Part shown: in pieces, positions 1 through 12,100 of the stretch
Position numbering within the stretch: the stretch's first letter is position 1
Layout of the letters: each line of letters starts with the position of its first letter
The notes under the pieces: model-generated
Seen by the model: only the letters and a program-made list of their open reading frames with translations
Database searches by the model: none
Told to the model about the DNA's origin: nothing
Translations under genes and position numbers: made by a program
Source of the DNA: Stenopsyche tienmushanensis
Taxonomy: Eukaryota; Arthropoda; Insecta; Trichoptera; Stenopsychidae
DNA length: 64,000 nucleotides
NCBI GenBank assembly: GCA_008973525.1
Contig: WACJ01000465.1
Location: 1 to 64,000, forward strand
Direction of reading: 5' to 3'

Positions 1-520
1 AGACACGAACTAAAACTCGCAAAATTCCCGATTTTCCGACAAATTATTTTTTTGCGTCGCTGCAGATGAATACTTATATCCTATAATACTTTGATGTGAT
101 TCGTAAATATATTACGGAGGAATACAAAAATTCTGAACCCCGTATCTATTATATTTTATATCGATATTCCCATTATTAAAGTCGAGGTGTAGTAAATACA
201 TCACCGGTGGGGAAGGTAAATATAACAATTTGAAAAACATACATGTACGCTATATATGTATACAAAATTATATAGTTACTGCCCTTAGGCGTCGCCTATG
301 TTCGCAAATTAATAATTACGCCACTGTTTTCAAGCGTCCAGATTTCGTCGGGAATGTCTCGATTTAGTATCCTTCATCGTGATGGTGAGGTGTACGATTT
401 CTGTTAGATAAAAAATTCAAGCCCGAAATTTTCGGGTTTACGTTTTCTAATCCCGGGATTCTTAAGTACCTAAAATTGTCCGGGATCCCGGGATCCGGGA
501 TTCCGGGGTTGGATTCCCTA
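1..520 (-). mobile_element. hAT-like non-autonomous element, copy A (cut by window start)
   Basis: The sequence matches, almost base for base, the right-hand half of the family seen complete at 14170-15162. It starts just beyond the transposase remnant and ends in the family terminus GGATTGGATTCCCTA at 506-520. The left half lies outside the window, so its target duplication cannot be checked; the 8 bases after the end are gtcaggac. The strand given is the direction of the transposase remnant in the sister copies. Near the right end the motif ATCCCGGGA recurs, as in the other copies. The element appears to lie in or next to an old TTAA-1 relic, which begins within about 20 bases of its end. 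Confidence 0.85.
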
Positions 521-532
521 GTCAGGACTATC

Positions 533-800
533 GCAGCGTGTATGAAGCTTGTACATACATAAATAAACATTGTCGTGTCATAGCACAAAATATTCGGTAT
601 TTCTTCAAGTAAACATAAACAATACCCTTAAAATAGTCGATAAATTTGGTTTAACGATCTATATAATCGTACGATGTACGCAAAATACTCTCTCCATCTC
701 TGTATCCCTTTCATAATCTCCAACCTGCGATATACTCTATCCGTCTTTTTTTCTCCAAGCTCACCGCGAAAGAATGCTTTTTCTGAATCACTGGAATTCG
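533..800 (-). repeat. TTAA-1 family, old diverged fragment
   Basis: This aligns in reverse orientation with part of the TTAA-1 elements: the block around GATCTATA...ATCGT, the pyrimidine-rich segment with repeated TCTC/TGTC, and the end near TTTCTGAAT. It is much more diverged than the five young copies. It shares the start ATGAAGCTTGTACATA with the fragment at 17362, so the two form an older subfamily. Neither terminal repeat is left. Confidence 0.6.
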
Positions 801-1610
801 GACACAACACTGTGTCTTACCTCTTTAAAAGGTCAAAGTATACGAAAGAAGAGAATTATATTTTTGCAAGATCGCTTGTGATTTTTACAATTTCATCAAT
901 TTTGCATACATCAATGAAAACAAATGGCCGTGAAATCAGATGTATATTGCAATCAAATAGGAGTCATATTTCATCATGTTAATGCACGTCTTAATACTGC
1001 AAGAATTACATTCAGGATACGTGATTTTAAAATAAAGAAGATAGAATTTTTAAATTTCCATTTAATAAATGGTAATTACACTTGTAAAACAATAAGACAT
1101 TTGCTCGGTTTGCTAACCAGCATCCGTAGAAGTTGGGATGCGAATGCATTTTAATGTGAATGAGATGTACTGTTCATACACAGGGGTATATAAAGCGGTC
1201 CCGTAACAACATTGCGGTTTGGGAGCAGCACCTGTGGCCTTGTTATCTGGGGAATTACTTTGATTTAAGTGTGGGTAGTTAGGGTAAACATCCAGGCTCT
1301 GAGGCTCAAGAGATAATGTACGGGCACCTGCTTCTTGAGGGATTGCTTCATATCCAGCCACGAGAATCCGATTGCAGTCCCATGTAAATGCACCTGAGGA
1401 CTATTTTTTGCAAATGTAAAGCATTTGCCGTTGGAGTTTTTCCTATTGCAACAGATTTATTAGGAATATCAATGAATAATTTCGCACATAATAAAATTCT
1501 ACTGAAAAAATATATAGGATTTATGTACAAATATAACAGTGTAATAGAAAAATTCCTTATGCGGAAAATTTATCATCTATAGTAGGGGTGGCTAAAAAAT
1601 ATTTTTTTAG
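801..1610. other. Unassigned stretch, no gene seen
   Basis: Short overlapping open frames occur on both strands with no recognisable domain. Just before the TTAA-2 copy there is a nearly perfect A/T palindrome (gctaaaaaatattttttt, about 1590-1612). I see no gene here. Confidence 0.5.
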
Positions 1611-2356
1611 CGTATTGTTCAGACTCATGATGCAAGTACAAGAAAGTGGTGAAAAACAATCAGATAGAAACTTTTAAACATCCTTTTGCTCTAGCTGAGG
1701 ATGTTCACGAGGTTTTGAAACCGATTTCCGAAGATCTTCGGAGGAAATACCCAAAATAACAACGAGTGTTTCAACAGCTGTGTCTGGGCAATTTTTCTGC
1801 AACCAAAACTTTAAACGCGTTTATCTCAAAACAAGGTTTTTCGGTGGCTTGTTGATGAAAATTCGGTAACTATCCGGCCGATTGACATGAAATTTGAATG
1901 ACGTATTCTTCATAGTTATGGCTATAGCGCATATCATCAGATTTTTGAAATTTTGATTTTAAGTATTTTTTTTTTACAAAAAACTGCAAAAAAAACGCGG
2001 TTTTTTTTTACTTTTTCGTAAAACGTGCGCCATTTTGTTATTTTCGCAAATATCAAAAATCTTATGATATGCGCTATAGACACTGATATACTGAATCTAA
2101 AACTGTTTTATTTTTTTGTTTCAAATGACCCATCTCGGAGATACCAAGCCACGAACATAACATTTCTACACGGGTTTTTCGATGCTACTGTTTTATTATA
2201 ATAATTGTTCAAAAAAATAAAAATATTTTTTTTTTCATTTACTTGAAAGATGTGTTTATTACATAAGATCCATTTTATCTCATAATTTTTAGCGAAAATC
2301 CTCGAAAAAATCGTGAAAATAGTCTATTTTTGAGGCGCCTAAAGTGAGAAGACGCC
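1611..2356 (-). mobile_element. TTAA-2 element, copy 1 (one end missing)
   Basis: This is a long match, in opposite orientation, to the complete element at 34110-35029. It ends at 2356 in the same inverted terminus (GTGAGAAGACGCC), followed directly by TTAA at 2357-2360. The other terminus, about 160 bp in the complete copy, is missing; homology begins near 1611 at CGTATTGTTCAG. The interior is non-coding, with long A and T runs. The strand is relative to the copy at 34110. Confidence 0.8.
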
Positions 2357-5300
2357 TTAAGTGAATGATTAATTTAATCAAATCATCCATGGCGATTTTC
2401 ATGTGGTTTAAATCAAGAGCCAAGTAGATCCTTGCATATTTATAGTGACTCATTGCTCAAGGTGATTAATGAGCTTTCATTTATATTTTCGAGTACTCTT
2501 ATTGCGTTTTGAGATGTAATAAATCTAGAATTAACAAAACGAATGATATTTTAAAGATATTGTCAATACAATTTTGATAATATTTTTATGGAAGCATGCT
2601 TAATATACAAAATACATTTCGACAAATATACTTACCATAAAATATGTTTTATCTCTAATAATGTGCCATAAGACAGTTTCAGAAATTGTAATGTTCGCAA
2701 CTCAGAGACCTCCTGTATATATTATTCCTGAATTTTAAGACCACTTAGGAGGTAGCTATAACCAAAATGGTTAATAAAAATATATCCATTGTGTTTTTCG
2801 AAGGGTTAGGAGCGGTATTATGTAACGGCGAAGGTTCTTATGGTCCATTAAGAACAGCCACAAAGCGAAAATTGATTAAACCAAAGTTTTCATAGAACGG
2901 GATGGCTGCAAGCAAAGAAAGCGAACAAAATGCCCGCCGCATTTTTTTTTTCGAAATTCACGCGAAATTTGCGATATTTAGCCAGAATTAATATTTTAAT
3001 AGACGCTTTGGCGTGTACTCTGAATAATGAACTCCCTGTATGTATGCTTGCCAGAGTACTGTATTTTCAAACAACCAAGTCTTGAGACAAAGGCTACATA
3101 AGTGTCACAGTTACAACAATATATCTTTTTTAGAACACCTGTTGTGGATGCTAAAAGATTTATGGCTTTTTATATCACACGAGCATAAATACGCACGCAC
3201 CCGTGCGCAGTGTTTCTCAATCTATCTGCGGCGATATGCAAATGAGTTGAGTAAATCAATTCTATGTGCGATGCTTGAAAAACACTAAAATCGGTGGTTC
3301 AACCCTTTGTTTGCGTATTGTAAATAATATTTATCCGATGCAGAAGGTATAATTCGCTTAGGGACGAAATGTGATAATGATGTATCCCCGAAAGGTTCCC
3401 CCTTGGATCCTAATGAAATCGAATCCTGGCGCCGTGAGATGCGGAAAAAGGAGGCTTTCGTGCGAGGACGTCAAGGAGGTGAACATGTGTAATTATTTTA
3501 CTCCACTTGTGGCGAGGTTTTTGGATGTGGGTAATTCTTTTTTAGTGGCTTTCGTGAGTGGAAGGAATGGCGTGCGCTCGTAAGTGGCTTAACGACCGGG
3601 CCAGGGGTGGCCAACGAAACCCCTTGGTAACAATCCACCCTCGAAATATTTTACAAGCCGCGGATCGATTTCCCGCATTTAAATTCCTCGAGAAAGTCTC
3701 TAAATGGCTTTTCCTCAGAATTTAAAAAATCGGAGCCCTTATCGTATCGAGGGAGAAAATTATACGTTTTAATAATAACATCATCAACTAGGCGGCAAAT
3801 ATTCCCAACAATCAAATTTTATTTTCCAAATTCATGGGGTAAAATTGTACAGAAGAAAATCAAATTAGATAGGAAACAAATATTAGTTCCAATATAATAT
3901 GCTTTTTTTCATTTAGAAATGAATCAAAACCATATAATATTAGGTCCTCCTGAAAGAAATCAATTATTTTATTCCGCTCTTGTGTGAGTTCCATTTGTGT
4001 CCAGACATGGCAATGGAAACACCTCTGTATATTTTTTTCATATTGTACGGTTTTTTAGCTTTATTTTATTCAATTAATATCTTTAATCGACGTAAGAATT
4101 GATAAGTCATCGACTTTTATAGAATATTGTATTAGTAAAGTACGAAAAGATTGATAGTACGAATTATTTCGGCAAGATTACTTGTATAAAAGTATTAAAA
4201 AATACCAAAAACATTAACATTATTTTGGAACTATTAACATCAAATAAGTTTCGTTGCCCATGTAATTTAATATTGATTGTGAAAAATTGACTTTCGATTA
4301 TGTATCAAACAGGCATTGTTATACTCCTTAATTTTTAGGCTGGCCATGGACATAATCAATTATTAAGGTGCCCCTTTATTATCAAGCCTTCTTAGATAAT
4401 GAAGCATCGAAATTTAATGGGTCGTTAACGGACAGACTTTTCCCCTTATTGGGCCATTATTTTAAGGTTAAACGTGTACTTTTTGAGAAATAAGGGTGAT
4501 CAGATTATTTAAAACTTGTAACGAATATACAACGTTGCTGAGTCTGTATTAAATGAAGTTATGATACGTGCGTAAAAATCGTGTGTCATAATTAAAATTT
4601 TGGCAAACAGCGTGTAAAATTTCCCCAGACGACGGAATAGAGTCATTAAAACTTCTTCGTTTGCTCTCATACCAGTGCGAATTTTACTAACGATACTCGA
4701 ATCTCGCTCATTAAATTACCACCCCTCCCTTTGCAGAGCAAAAATTGCGTAAAAACAAATTAGCGTTTTCGATAACAAGATTTCCCATAAGCAATAGTGC
4801 GCCGTCGCCGGCATGTTAAGATAGTTGAATAATTGAATTAAACATCGAGAAGGGGGATGTAATTCATTAGCACCCCCCATTACTTCCACGGCCGTTATAT
4901 TAGATCACTAATATGATTGTAATATTTAATTAAACAAATGACCGTAACGCAAACACCAGCAATCATAAAATAAGACTAATTAACAAATTGCTATAGGGTG
5001 AAAAGCGTAAATGATTCGAACTGACTATTCATCCTAATTGTATCCGAATATTCCATAAGTATTATTAAAAAAGGTCTTTGCACCATATATTCAAAGGAAT
5101 CGTCTTTTTATTAGTTGGCACTAGACACATCAATTATTCTTAACAGCACTCTGCTTGTATGTAAAATAAATATTTAGTTGCAGGGTTGATCTTTTCATTT
5201 GAAAAACTATTTCAAATGGTTGCCAATCGTCGCATAAAAGGGATTGCTAAAATAATTTCAAGTAAGAAGAGACAAATTGTCATGGAAACAGGATAATAAA

Positions 5301-5482
5301 GGTACCAGAGAGCCTTGCCGATACCTGGTTTACAGTTTTTGTACATAAGCTGAATGTTGGAAATAGATCGTATATTCGATATTCAAATATATTTACCCTT
5401 TTTTCGATATTCGTAAATTCGAATATTTATAAAATTAATCGAATATTATTTGTTTTTTTGCTGGAAGTAATTAGAAAGTTTA
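2357..5482. other. Unassigned unique-looking stretch
   Basis: No coding frame here is convincing. The block around 3590-3680 is GC-richer. The block around 4610-4930 holds many homeodomain-like ATTA/TAAT cores spaced by GC-rich words (see findings). The 100 bases before the hAT copy at 5491 contain a cluster of ATTCGAATA-type near-palindromes. Confidence 0.5.
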
Positions 5483-5490
5483 TTCGTAAT

Positions 5491-6213
5491 TAGGGAGTCC
5501 AATCCCGAGCCTAAATTTCGATCCCGGGATTTCATATATTTTAAGAAATTACCTTGATGAATTTGATCAAAAATTACTAATCAGTCCATTTGTTCAATAT
5601 AAAAAAATCACTTGAAGGCCAAAGAATTTTATTTATTTAAGAAAAGATAGAAATACAATTCAAAAATAGATAAATAAAACACTAAAAAATTCAAATATTA
5701 TTTTGAAATATGCCCGAAGTAACATTAACATTAAACATTAGTGTTTCGTCATTTAGTCTGGATCTGATTTTGAAGTCAGACAACTTGCTGCTAAAAATGC
5801 AAGCTCAGCTTCCACACTCGTTGGAGGTATCGTCATCAGATATTTAAATGCTAGTTCGAGTTGATGATCGCGTGAGCCCTCATTTTCGTATAACACTATC
5901 AATGTGACTGATAAAATTCTTTTCTGCTGAGACACGGACTAAAAATCGCAAAATTCCCGATTTCCCGACAAATTATTTATTTCCGTCGCTGCAGATGAAT
6001 ACTTATATACTATAATACTTTGATGTGATTTGTATTTATATTACGGAGGAATACAAAAAATCTGAACCCCGTATCTATTATATTTCATATCGATATTCCC
6101 ACTATTAGAGTCGAGGTGTAGTATATACATCACCGGTAGGGAAAGGTTACTTTAACAATTTGAAAAACATACATCCAATCCCGGGATCCGGAATCCCGGG
6201 ATTGCATTCCCTA
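5491..6213 (-). mobile_element. hAT-like non-autonomous element, copy B (internally deleted)
   Basis: The element starts TAGGGAGTCC and ends GCATTCCCTA, and is flanked by a perfect 8-bp direct repeat ttcgtaat (5483-5490 and 6214-6221), the duplication length typical of hAT insertions. It is 723 bp, against 993 bp for copy C. It lacks most of the left subterminal block and the segment between the ACATACAT region and the right end. The duplication is still perfect, so the deletions either preceded insertion or were confined to the interior. Confidence 0.9.
5698..5935 (-). pseudogene. hAT transposase C-terminal (dimerisation) remnant, frameshifted
   Basis: Read on the reverse strand, this encodes the end of a hAT transposase. 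The residues PPTSVEAE are the diagnostic hAT dimerisation motif; the second half of the domain follows in a shifted frame. Compared with copies D and E, one base is lost near 5771, so the open frame runs out early, and another is lost near 5707 before the natural stop. There is no ATG; in the sister copies the frame opens just after a TTTTTAG sequence that looks like a splice acceptor, so this is probably the last exon only. It cannot make a working transposase: the DNA-binding and catalytic regions are absent. Confidence 0.75.
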
Positions 6214-6221
6214 TTCGTAAT

Positions 6222-8446
6222 AAATCCCAAGTAAATATAACTTTTTTCAAATTTATGATGCATTTTTGTTTTCTAACTAGTGACTAAAAATATAGCATTT
6301 AAGTTTATGATGATTTTAAATTAGCTCAATACTCAAAGTAGAATATTTCCTATGGCTTATACAGTGTTATTTTTGACAAAATTAAACTAATTTTGACTAG
6401 AATTTCACTAAATTCATTAGAAGCTTATCGTCTGGCATTGAAAGCTTGAAAGTAAAGATTAAAATTGATTGAATACCTGTCATAAAGATATATTTAAATC
6501 CATTAAATGCATTTTTTCCCTTAAAAAGTGTTTTTTACAAAGCTCAAATTTTTTTTCGGAATTTTCTTACAACTCTGTTTTATAAACTCTGTATAAAATT
6601 ATTTTGTGTTTAAAAATAATTGCGAAGTAGCATATTATGGTTTTCATGCTGCATGTATTTATTTCGAATTATATGAGTCAAAGGACTGTATATTAATTGA
6701 AGATTTTTTTTCTAATGCCTGCCTACTGAAGATGGGTCATATTAGACTCCATTGTGTGTTAAAGTACAATATTTTAATAGCTCTGTCAATTATGTTGGGT
6801 GTTGTTTTACTATTCTGAATGAATAATGTGAAAATCTATAATTACAGTCCAGATGTTGTCATAATTGATCATAGCGGGGCTCAAACTAAAAAAAAAACAA
6901 ATTATTTTAAATGGATTATGTATAGCAGGAAGATGGAGCGTGTGCTTTTGCTTCCCGATGCGCCCTTATAATTCGAATAAAATCAGTTGGAAGAGCACGA
7001 ATAAATTGTTTTGCATATTTGTGGGCAGCTAGGAAGAGGGTATCACTCCATAGTAAATTCGAATACTCAATGGAGGAGTTTGAAACCTTTAATATACTAA
7101 AAACAGATAATAAATACAGATGGACCGAGGTTTCTCGACAGAGCGTTTTTTTAAATAGGGCTATAGCCCTACCGGTTTGATTAATTTGAACGTCGGCGCG
7201 TCATAATCAACCCTCTGGATCTAGCATTAATTAAGCCGCAGGGAGGCCCCAGGTACCCTCTGGTCTCCAATGGAAACATGTTTTCGGTTGATAACCTACC
7301 TACAGGTACTGAACCGAACATAGCTTTGAATATTAATCAAGGACTGGAGCTAACTATAACTTGTGATCCTTTATTTTTATCTTTTTCATTATCTATGCAA
7401 ATTATTTTTGGAAATTTGGCTTTTTGCAACATTTTATGGGAATGTCGCCTATCATATTGATATGATTTTAAATGCACATATATTAAATACGGCATATATT
7501 GTAGATTTGTACTCTTCTAAGATTATTCAAACAAACCTTTTAATCTAACTTTGGTTTAAAAACCATTTTTTAGCATTTCCACAAAAATACACGAGAATCA
7601 ACTACTCTGTGAAAAATAAAAAAAATGTATTCATTGCAAAATTGTTCATCAAAAATTTACACGGAGGATATATGCTACCTGTTCATATCTTTGCGGAATG
7701 CCTTCTCAGGTAAACTAAAAAAATATATGACATGGGGGAGATGTCACCCCACGCGTAAACCCGCTGGCTTCACCACGGCTCGGAATGGCAAAACGGATGT
7801 CATACATAGTTAATGAGCAATGTGCGAAATGTAAAAATCGTCTTTTCGCCAGGGCTGTAGAATTAGAGTTGATCCAGGCCCGAAGTCTGTTAATTTGGTA
7901 TGTCAACGGCATGTATGAGCAGAATTAAAGTTGGCTCAGTAGAAATTACCCCGGTGCCAGTGGGTGCCAGGTAACCCAGTTAAGTAAAACAATTTTCCTG
8001 GGCTGAGCGATTGAGGAAGTTCGATCAAATACCACAATGGTGGGCGGCTTTGGCTTATCCAACTCGAACCCTAGTTCTTCGTCTACTGCTCGAAACTCGA
8101 ATTGCCTCAAGCATTATCATATAGCTCGGATAGATTTCATCAACCCTTGCAACTCTGCCGACTGAATCCAAAACACATAATAATTATGGCCATATTATCA
8201 ATTGGTAAAGCGCTTGGTTATGATGTGATTTTTCAGTGGGCGTCACATTATTGATGCTTATTTAAAATCTTTACATTAGGAAACTAAGAGCCTCTAGTAT
8301 GGCTTCAATAAAAATAAATTAGAGCGTTCACATGGACACACAGACGACATCTGTGCGCATTTACGTTTTTTAAATGTAACAATGCAAAACATTTTTTTTG
8401 TTAACCAATAGTAAAATATTTGAATAAATTTGAAGATGATATAATA
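6222..8446. other. Unassigned stretch, no gene seen
   Basis: Mostly AT-rich sequence with several short frames on both strands that match nothing I recognise. The part around 7140-7270 and 7740-8110 is GC-richer and looks unique. No inverted ends or target duplications were noticed. Confidence 0.45.
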
Positions 8447-9145
8447 TTAGGATGTTCCATAAGTTTCTTTCGTTTTCATATTAAGAAAAAAATAAGCAAT
8501 AATTTGTATTACATAAAAAAATATTGAATAATATATGATCCATTCTGTTCTATTACCTTTATTCATCTCTCTGGAAGCCTCATAATGCCTTCTTGTAAAA
8601 ATTTCCCAGGTTTCTTGACAAAATATTGATCAAGGTACATTTTTTGAATTAAAATTTTTACCACGTAAAGAATTTTTCAATGAAATAAATAAATAATAAT
8701 CTGATGGGGCAATGTCCGGAGAGTATGGAGGATGAGGTAAAACATCCCAGTCAAATGATAATAATTTATTTCTGACGAGCAAAGACACATGAGACCTGGC
8801 GTTATCGTGATGAAAAACAAGACCTCGTCTGTTCGCTAATTCTGGCCGTTTTCTGGAAATTGCATCCTTTAGATTGTCTAATTGGAAACAATATTTTGTT
8901 AAATTGATCGTTTCACCTTGCTGAAGTAGCTCATAATAAACTACCCCCTTCCAATCCCACCAAATGCATAGCAAAACTTTTTTTGGATTTAGGCCAGGTT
9001 TAGCTACAGTTAAAGATTCTGTAGCCTTAGTCCATGACCGTTTATGTTGGATATTCTCATAGAGTATCCAACTTTCATCTACATTGACAAGTCTTTTCAA
9101 AAAAGGTTTTATGTTTGAGCTCTTGAAGAAGAAGTTAAACATCAA
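8447..9145 (-). mobile_element. mariner element, 5'-truncated, one terminal repeat kept
   Basis: At 8447 there is a mariner-type terminus, TTAGGATGTTCCATAAGTTT, directly preceded by TA (8445-8446), the dinucleotide used by this family. It lies downstream of a reverse-strand mariner transposase, as expected for the 3' end. I could not find a matching terminus on the other side up to about 9450, so the 5' end, including the DNA-binding part of the gene, is missing or unrecognisable. Confidence 0.85.
8509..9145 (-). pseudogene. mariner transposase relic with catalytic core
   Basis: The open part is 171 codons (8630-9145). It covers the catalytic domain with all three acidic residues visible: D23 in VDESW, D114 in HHDNARSH, and D149 in PSDYYLF. 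Exactly 34 residues separate the last two, giving the D,D34D signature of mariner. The text CIWWD and YYELLQQGET suggests the mauritiana-type lineage. The frame breaks at about 8630 by a 1-base shift. The expected C-terminus continues in the next frame (VKKPGKFLQEG..LPER), where the normal Trp after LPER is a TGA stop (8563-8565). The N-terminal helix-turn-helix region is not recognisable, so the gene is dead. Confidence 0.9.
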
Positions 9146-12100
9146 TGAAATATGTTTTAATGTATATGTTTTAAGAAAAATGTACTGGAAGGCTTATCAG
9201 ATGTTGATTATTCTGAAAATGCTACGATAAGTGCAAGATGGTTGTATTGTTATTGAATATGAGTTGCAGCAAATTGTATTGTGTGAGAGTATAAATAAAA
9301 AAAATCCATCATATCGGTCACAGATTGTTATTCGAGTTGTTTCAGAAGGCTTCCCATAGAAATTGCTAGGAATTACTGCGATCGCTTCCTATTTCGCTTT
9401 CAATTACCTATTCCAGAAAATAAATAAATAGCAGTTGACCCGCGTTGGGCCAGCGATTTAGATATGGCCAAATCCTGGGGGTTTAAATTGTTTGTTTACC
9501 GGGAGATCTCAACGAGATTGTTTTTCCAACCCTCGCCTGAATTGATAAAAAAAGGTCTGGCGTACCTTCGAGAGAAGTTCACTTAGGATTCAAATTCTGG
9601 GGAACTCCTCAAGGCCTTCCCCATTTTTTCAAATTGGAAAGTCGCGGTTATTTGTTTGCAGATGGATGTCCAAGCCATGAAGTGACTCTAAACGTTTTTT
9701 TTTTCATAAGCGCAAAAATTAATGGCAGTGACTATGCAAGGCAGAATATAATATTATTTACCATAAAGTAGTTTTTATAACAGCCAATTCCAAAGAAAAC
9801 AAACATCCAAATATACATTGCCAGACATTAATTACATTAATTACGATTTTCTTCATGAATGACAAATATGTATGTAATAACTTTAATGTTCCACCAGGAA
9901 AAAGAACATGCTGTAAGGAAAGTGCTTAAAAAATAATTTAAACTGGATCGTGATGCAACTATGTCGACGACGTGATCGATTGCCTCCTTTGTTTGGGAAG
10001 AAAAATAAACAGTCGCATAACAAAGATGGCTACGATCATCGACTAGCAGGCAAATCATATCCCTAAAGGACCGTCCTGGTAATTAAGTATTTCTGGAGCA
10101 CATTAATTACACCATTTTGAGCAGGAGTTATTTCAAATATGCCCATAATGGGATACACACGGTGGTATATCGTCGCGAGTAAATCTCCACACGGCAGTTT
10201 ACAAAATAGCAAAGCATATGGCACTGATACATATGTAAGCTTATTTATAGCTGGATATTTAAGCATCTGGATGTTTATGAAAATTAAATGAAAAAAAAAC
10301 ACGCGACAGTATGGAGATAACTTTAAATGACAAGCTGACAAATTAAGGTCTGAAGACTCATGTGGCATAATGATCTTCGAACGAAAATCTTACCGGGCAG
10401 TAAAACGAACACAATACAAATAATAATCAGTATTTTAATATGTCAATCGAATTACAATAATTTACTCATACATCGAAGTCTTTATTTGCATGTTTCAATC
10501 CAAAACTTTAATTAAAAATATATTTGATTCTTCTCATTTTTTTAAAAATTATTTTAGTTGCATATATTTTTTATATACATTTTTTAACGCTAATTAACAG
10601 TACTAAACACTGCTAGCTTCTGATATAATTTTATTTTTTAAATTGGTTGTTAAAAGTCTGAAAAATAAATATATTGCAAATGGCATTAAGTACATATATT
10701 TTTAAATATTTTTCAGTTATTTGTCATTATACAAATTTTCTTCTTAAGGTTCCATATCCGTTATCAGACGTAAGCAATCTCCATATGATATTTTTCCAAA
10801 AGTATAGCATTTTTATGTGATGTCCATCACATTTGGTTAAATTAAGAATATATTATTTAAACAGGAATATTTAGGCAGGAGATGGTGATAAGTGGTGAAA
10901 TTATAATTTCAGAAAGATGATCGATCGGATATATTAATACTGCAATTTTTTTAAAACTGTAAAAATTTTATTCACAACATGAACCCGTATCATTATAATT
11001 AATATCAAGGAACAAGATTGTGTGTGGTGAAAGTAAGTAAATCATGAATCGAGCATATTTTATTACTTTATGCAAATAAATTGTTGAATAATTTCATTCA
11101 ATTCTATAAGAACTGCTTGGCGTTACGGGTATTTATTACCAATCATTACCTAATGAGATAAAATGATTAAATCGATATTTAAGATTGAAGGTTTCTATAC
11201 TGTACCAGTTAGTATGTAGGATGGGGGATTCATTTATTGTCTTTTATTTTTGATTGCGAAACGTCGATTATGTTCAGTAAAAAAGAATTCAAAGCATTAA
11301 AGCAAATGGACGAACGTGACAACCAGTGGATGTGCCTGAACGTCCTACATCTAGTAGATATCAGAATAATCTTCCCACCATCGGGAACATCCGGAGCTAT
11401 TTACAATCATTAGGGTATTGAAAACGTGTCGAAGAGAAAAGTAAATTATTCGCACTCACTTCGATTCCTCGACCTTTTTTGCATCATCGAAAGATAATAA
11501 TAAACTCTCCAAGGGCTGAATTTTAAATTTTGAATGTCTCCCCAGAGAGGGTATTGGAAATATGAAACAAGTGGATAAAGCTAATATGGGCGAACAATGA
11601 GCACCCCCGTCGGTACTGGATTCCGGGGGACGCGGAGAATGCTCCACGTTTGCACGAGTACCAATTTATTCCGAAGTCAAAGGGCCTTTCGCCAGTATTA
11701 TCATATTTTTTCTGTTTGCCCTCTCCGATGGCCATTGATCCATGAAAGGTGCTCGCAGGTCCCTCCGGTGCTCCAAAAAGGGTCCCGCTCGCGTAAAAGG
11801 GTGTTAAATATTTACTATACCATCAAGTGACTCGATGATAAAAAGCCTATTTAGGAGATATTCTGAATACTTGGCTTAATTCCGCGAAAATACCTATTTA
11901 GCAAGTCAATTCTGGGTCCCAAAATGTTTTAGCCTTTAAATCCCTTAAATAGAATACAATATGCATTCGGGTCATACGTAGCGAATTTAGGGAACGTTTA
12001 CCTTGGACGTGACCCTTTTTAGTGCTCACTCAACGCTATTTATTCATTAGTGTGTTTTATTGAAAGGATCCATCCCTTGGCTTACAGACGCTAGACGACG

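Noticed and set aside
3371..3583. A 70-codon frame considered as a small gene
   Set aside because: No domain, no partner features, and the sequence looks like ordinary unique DNA.
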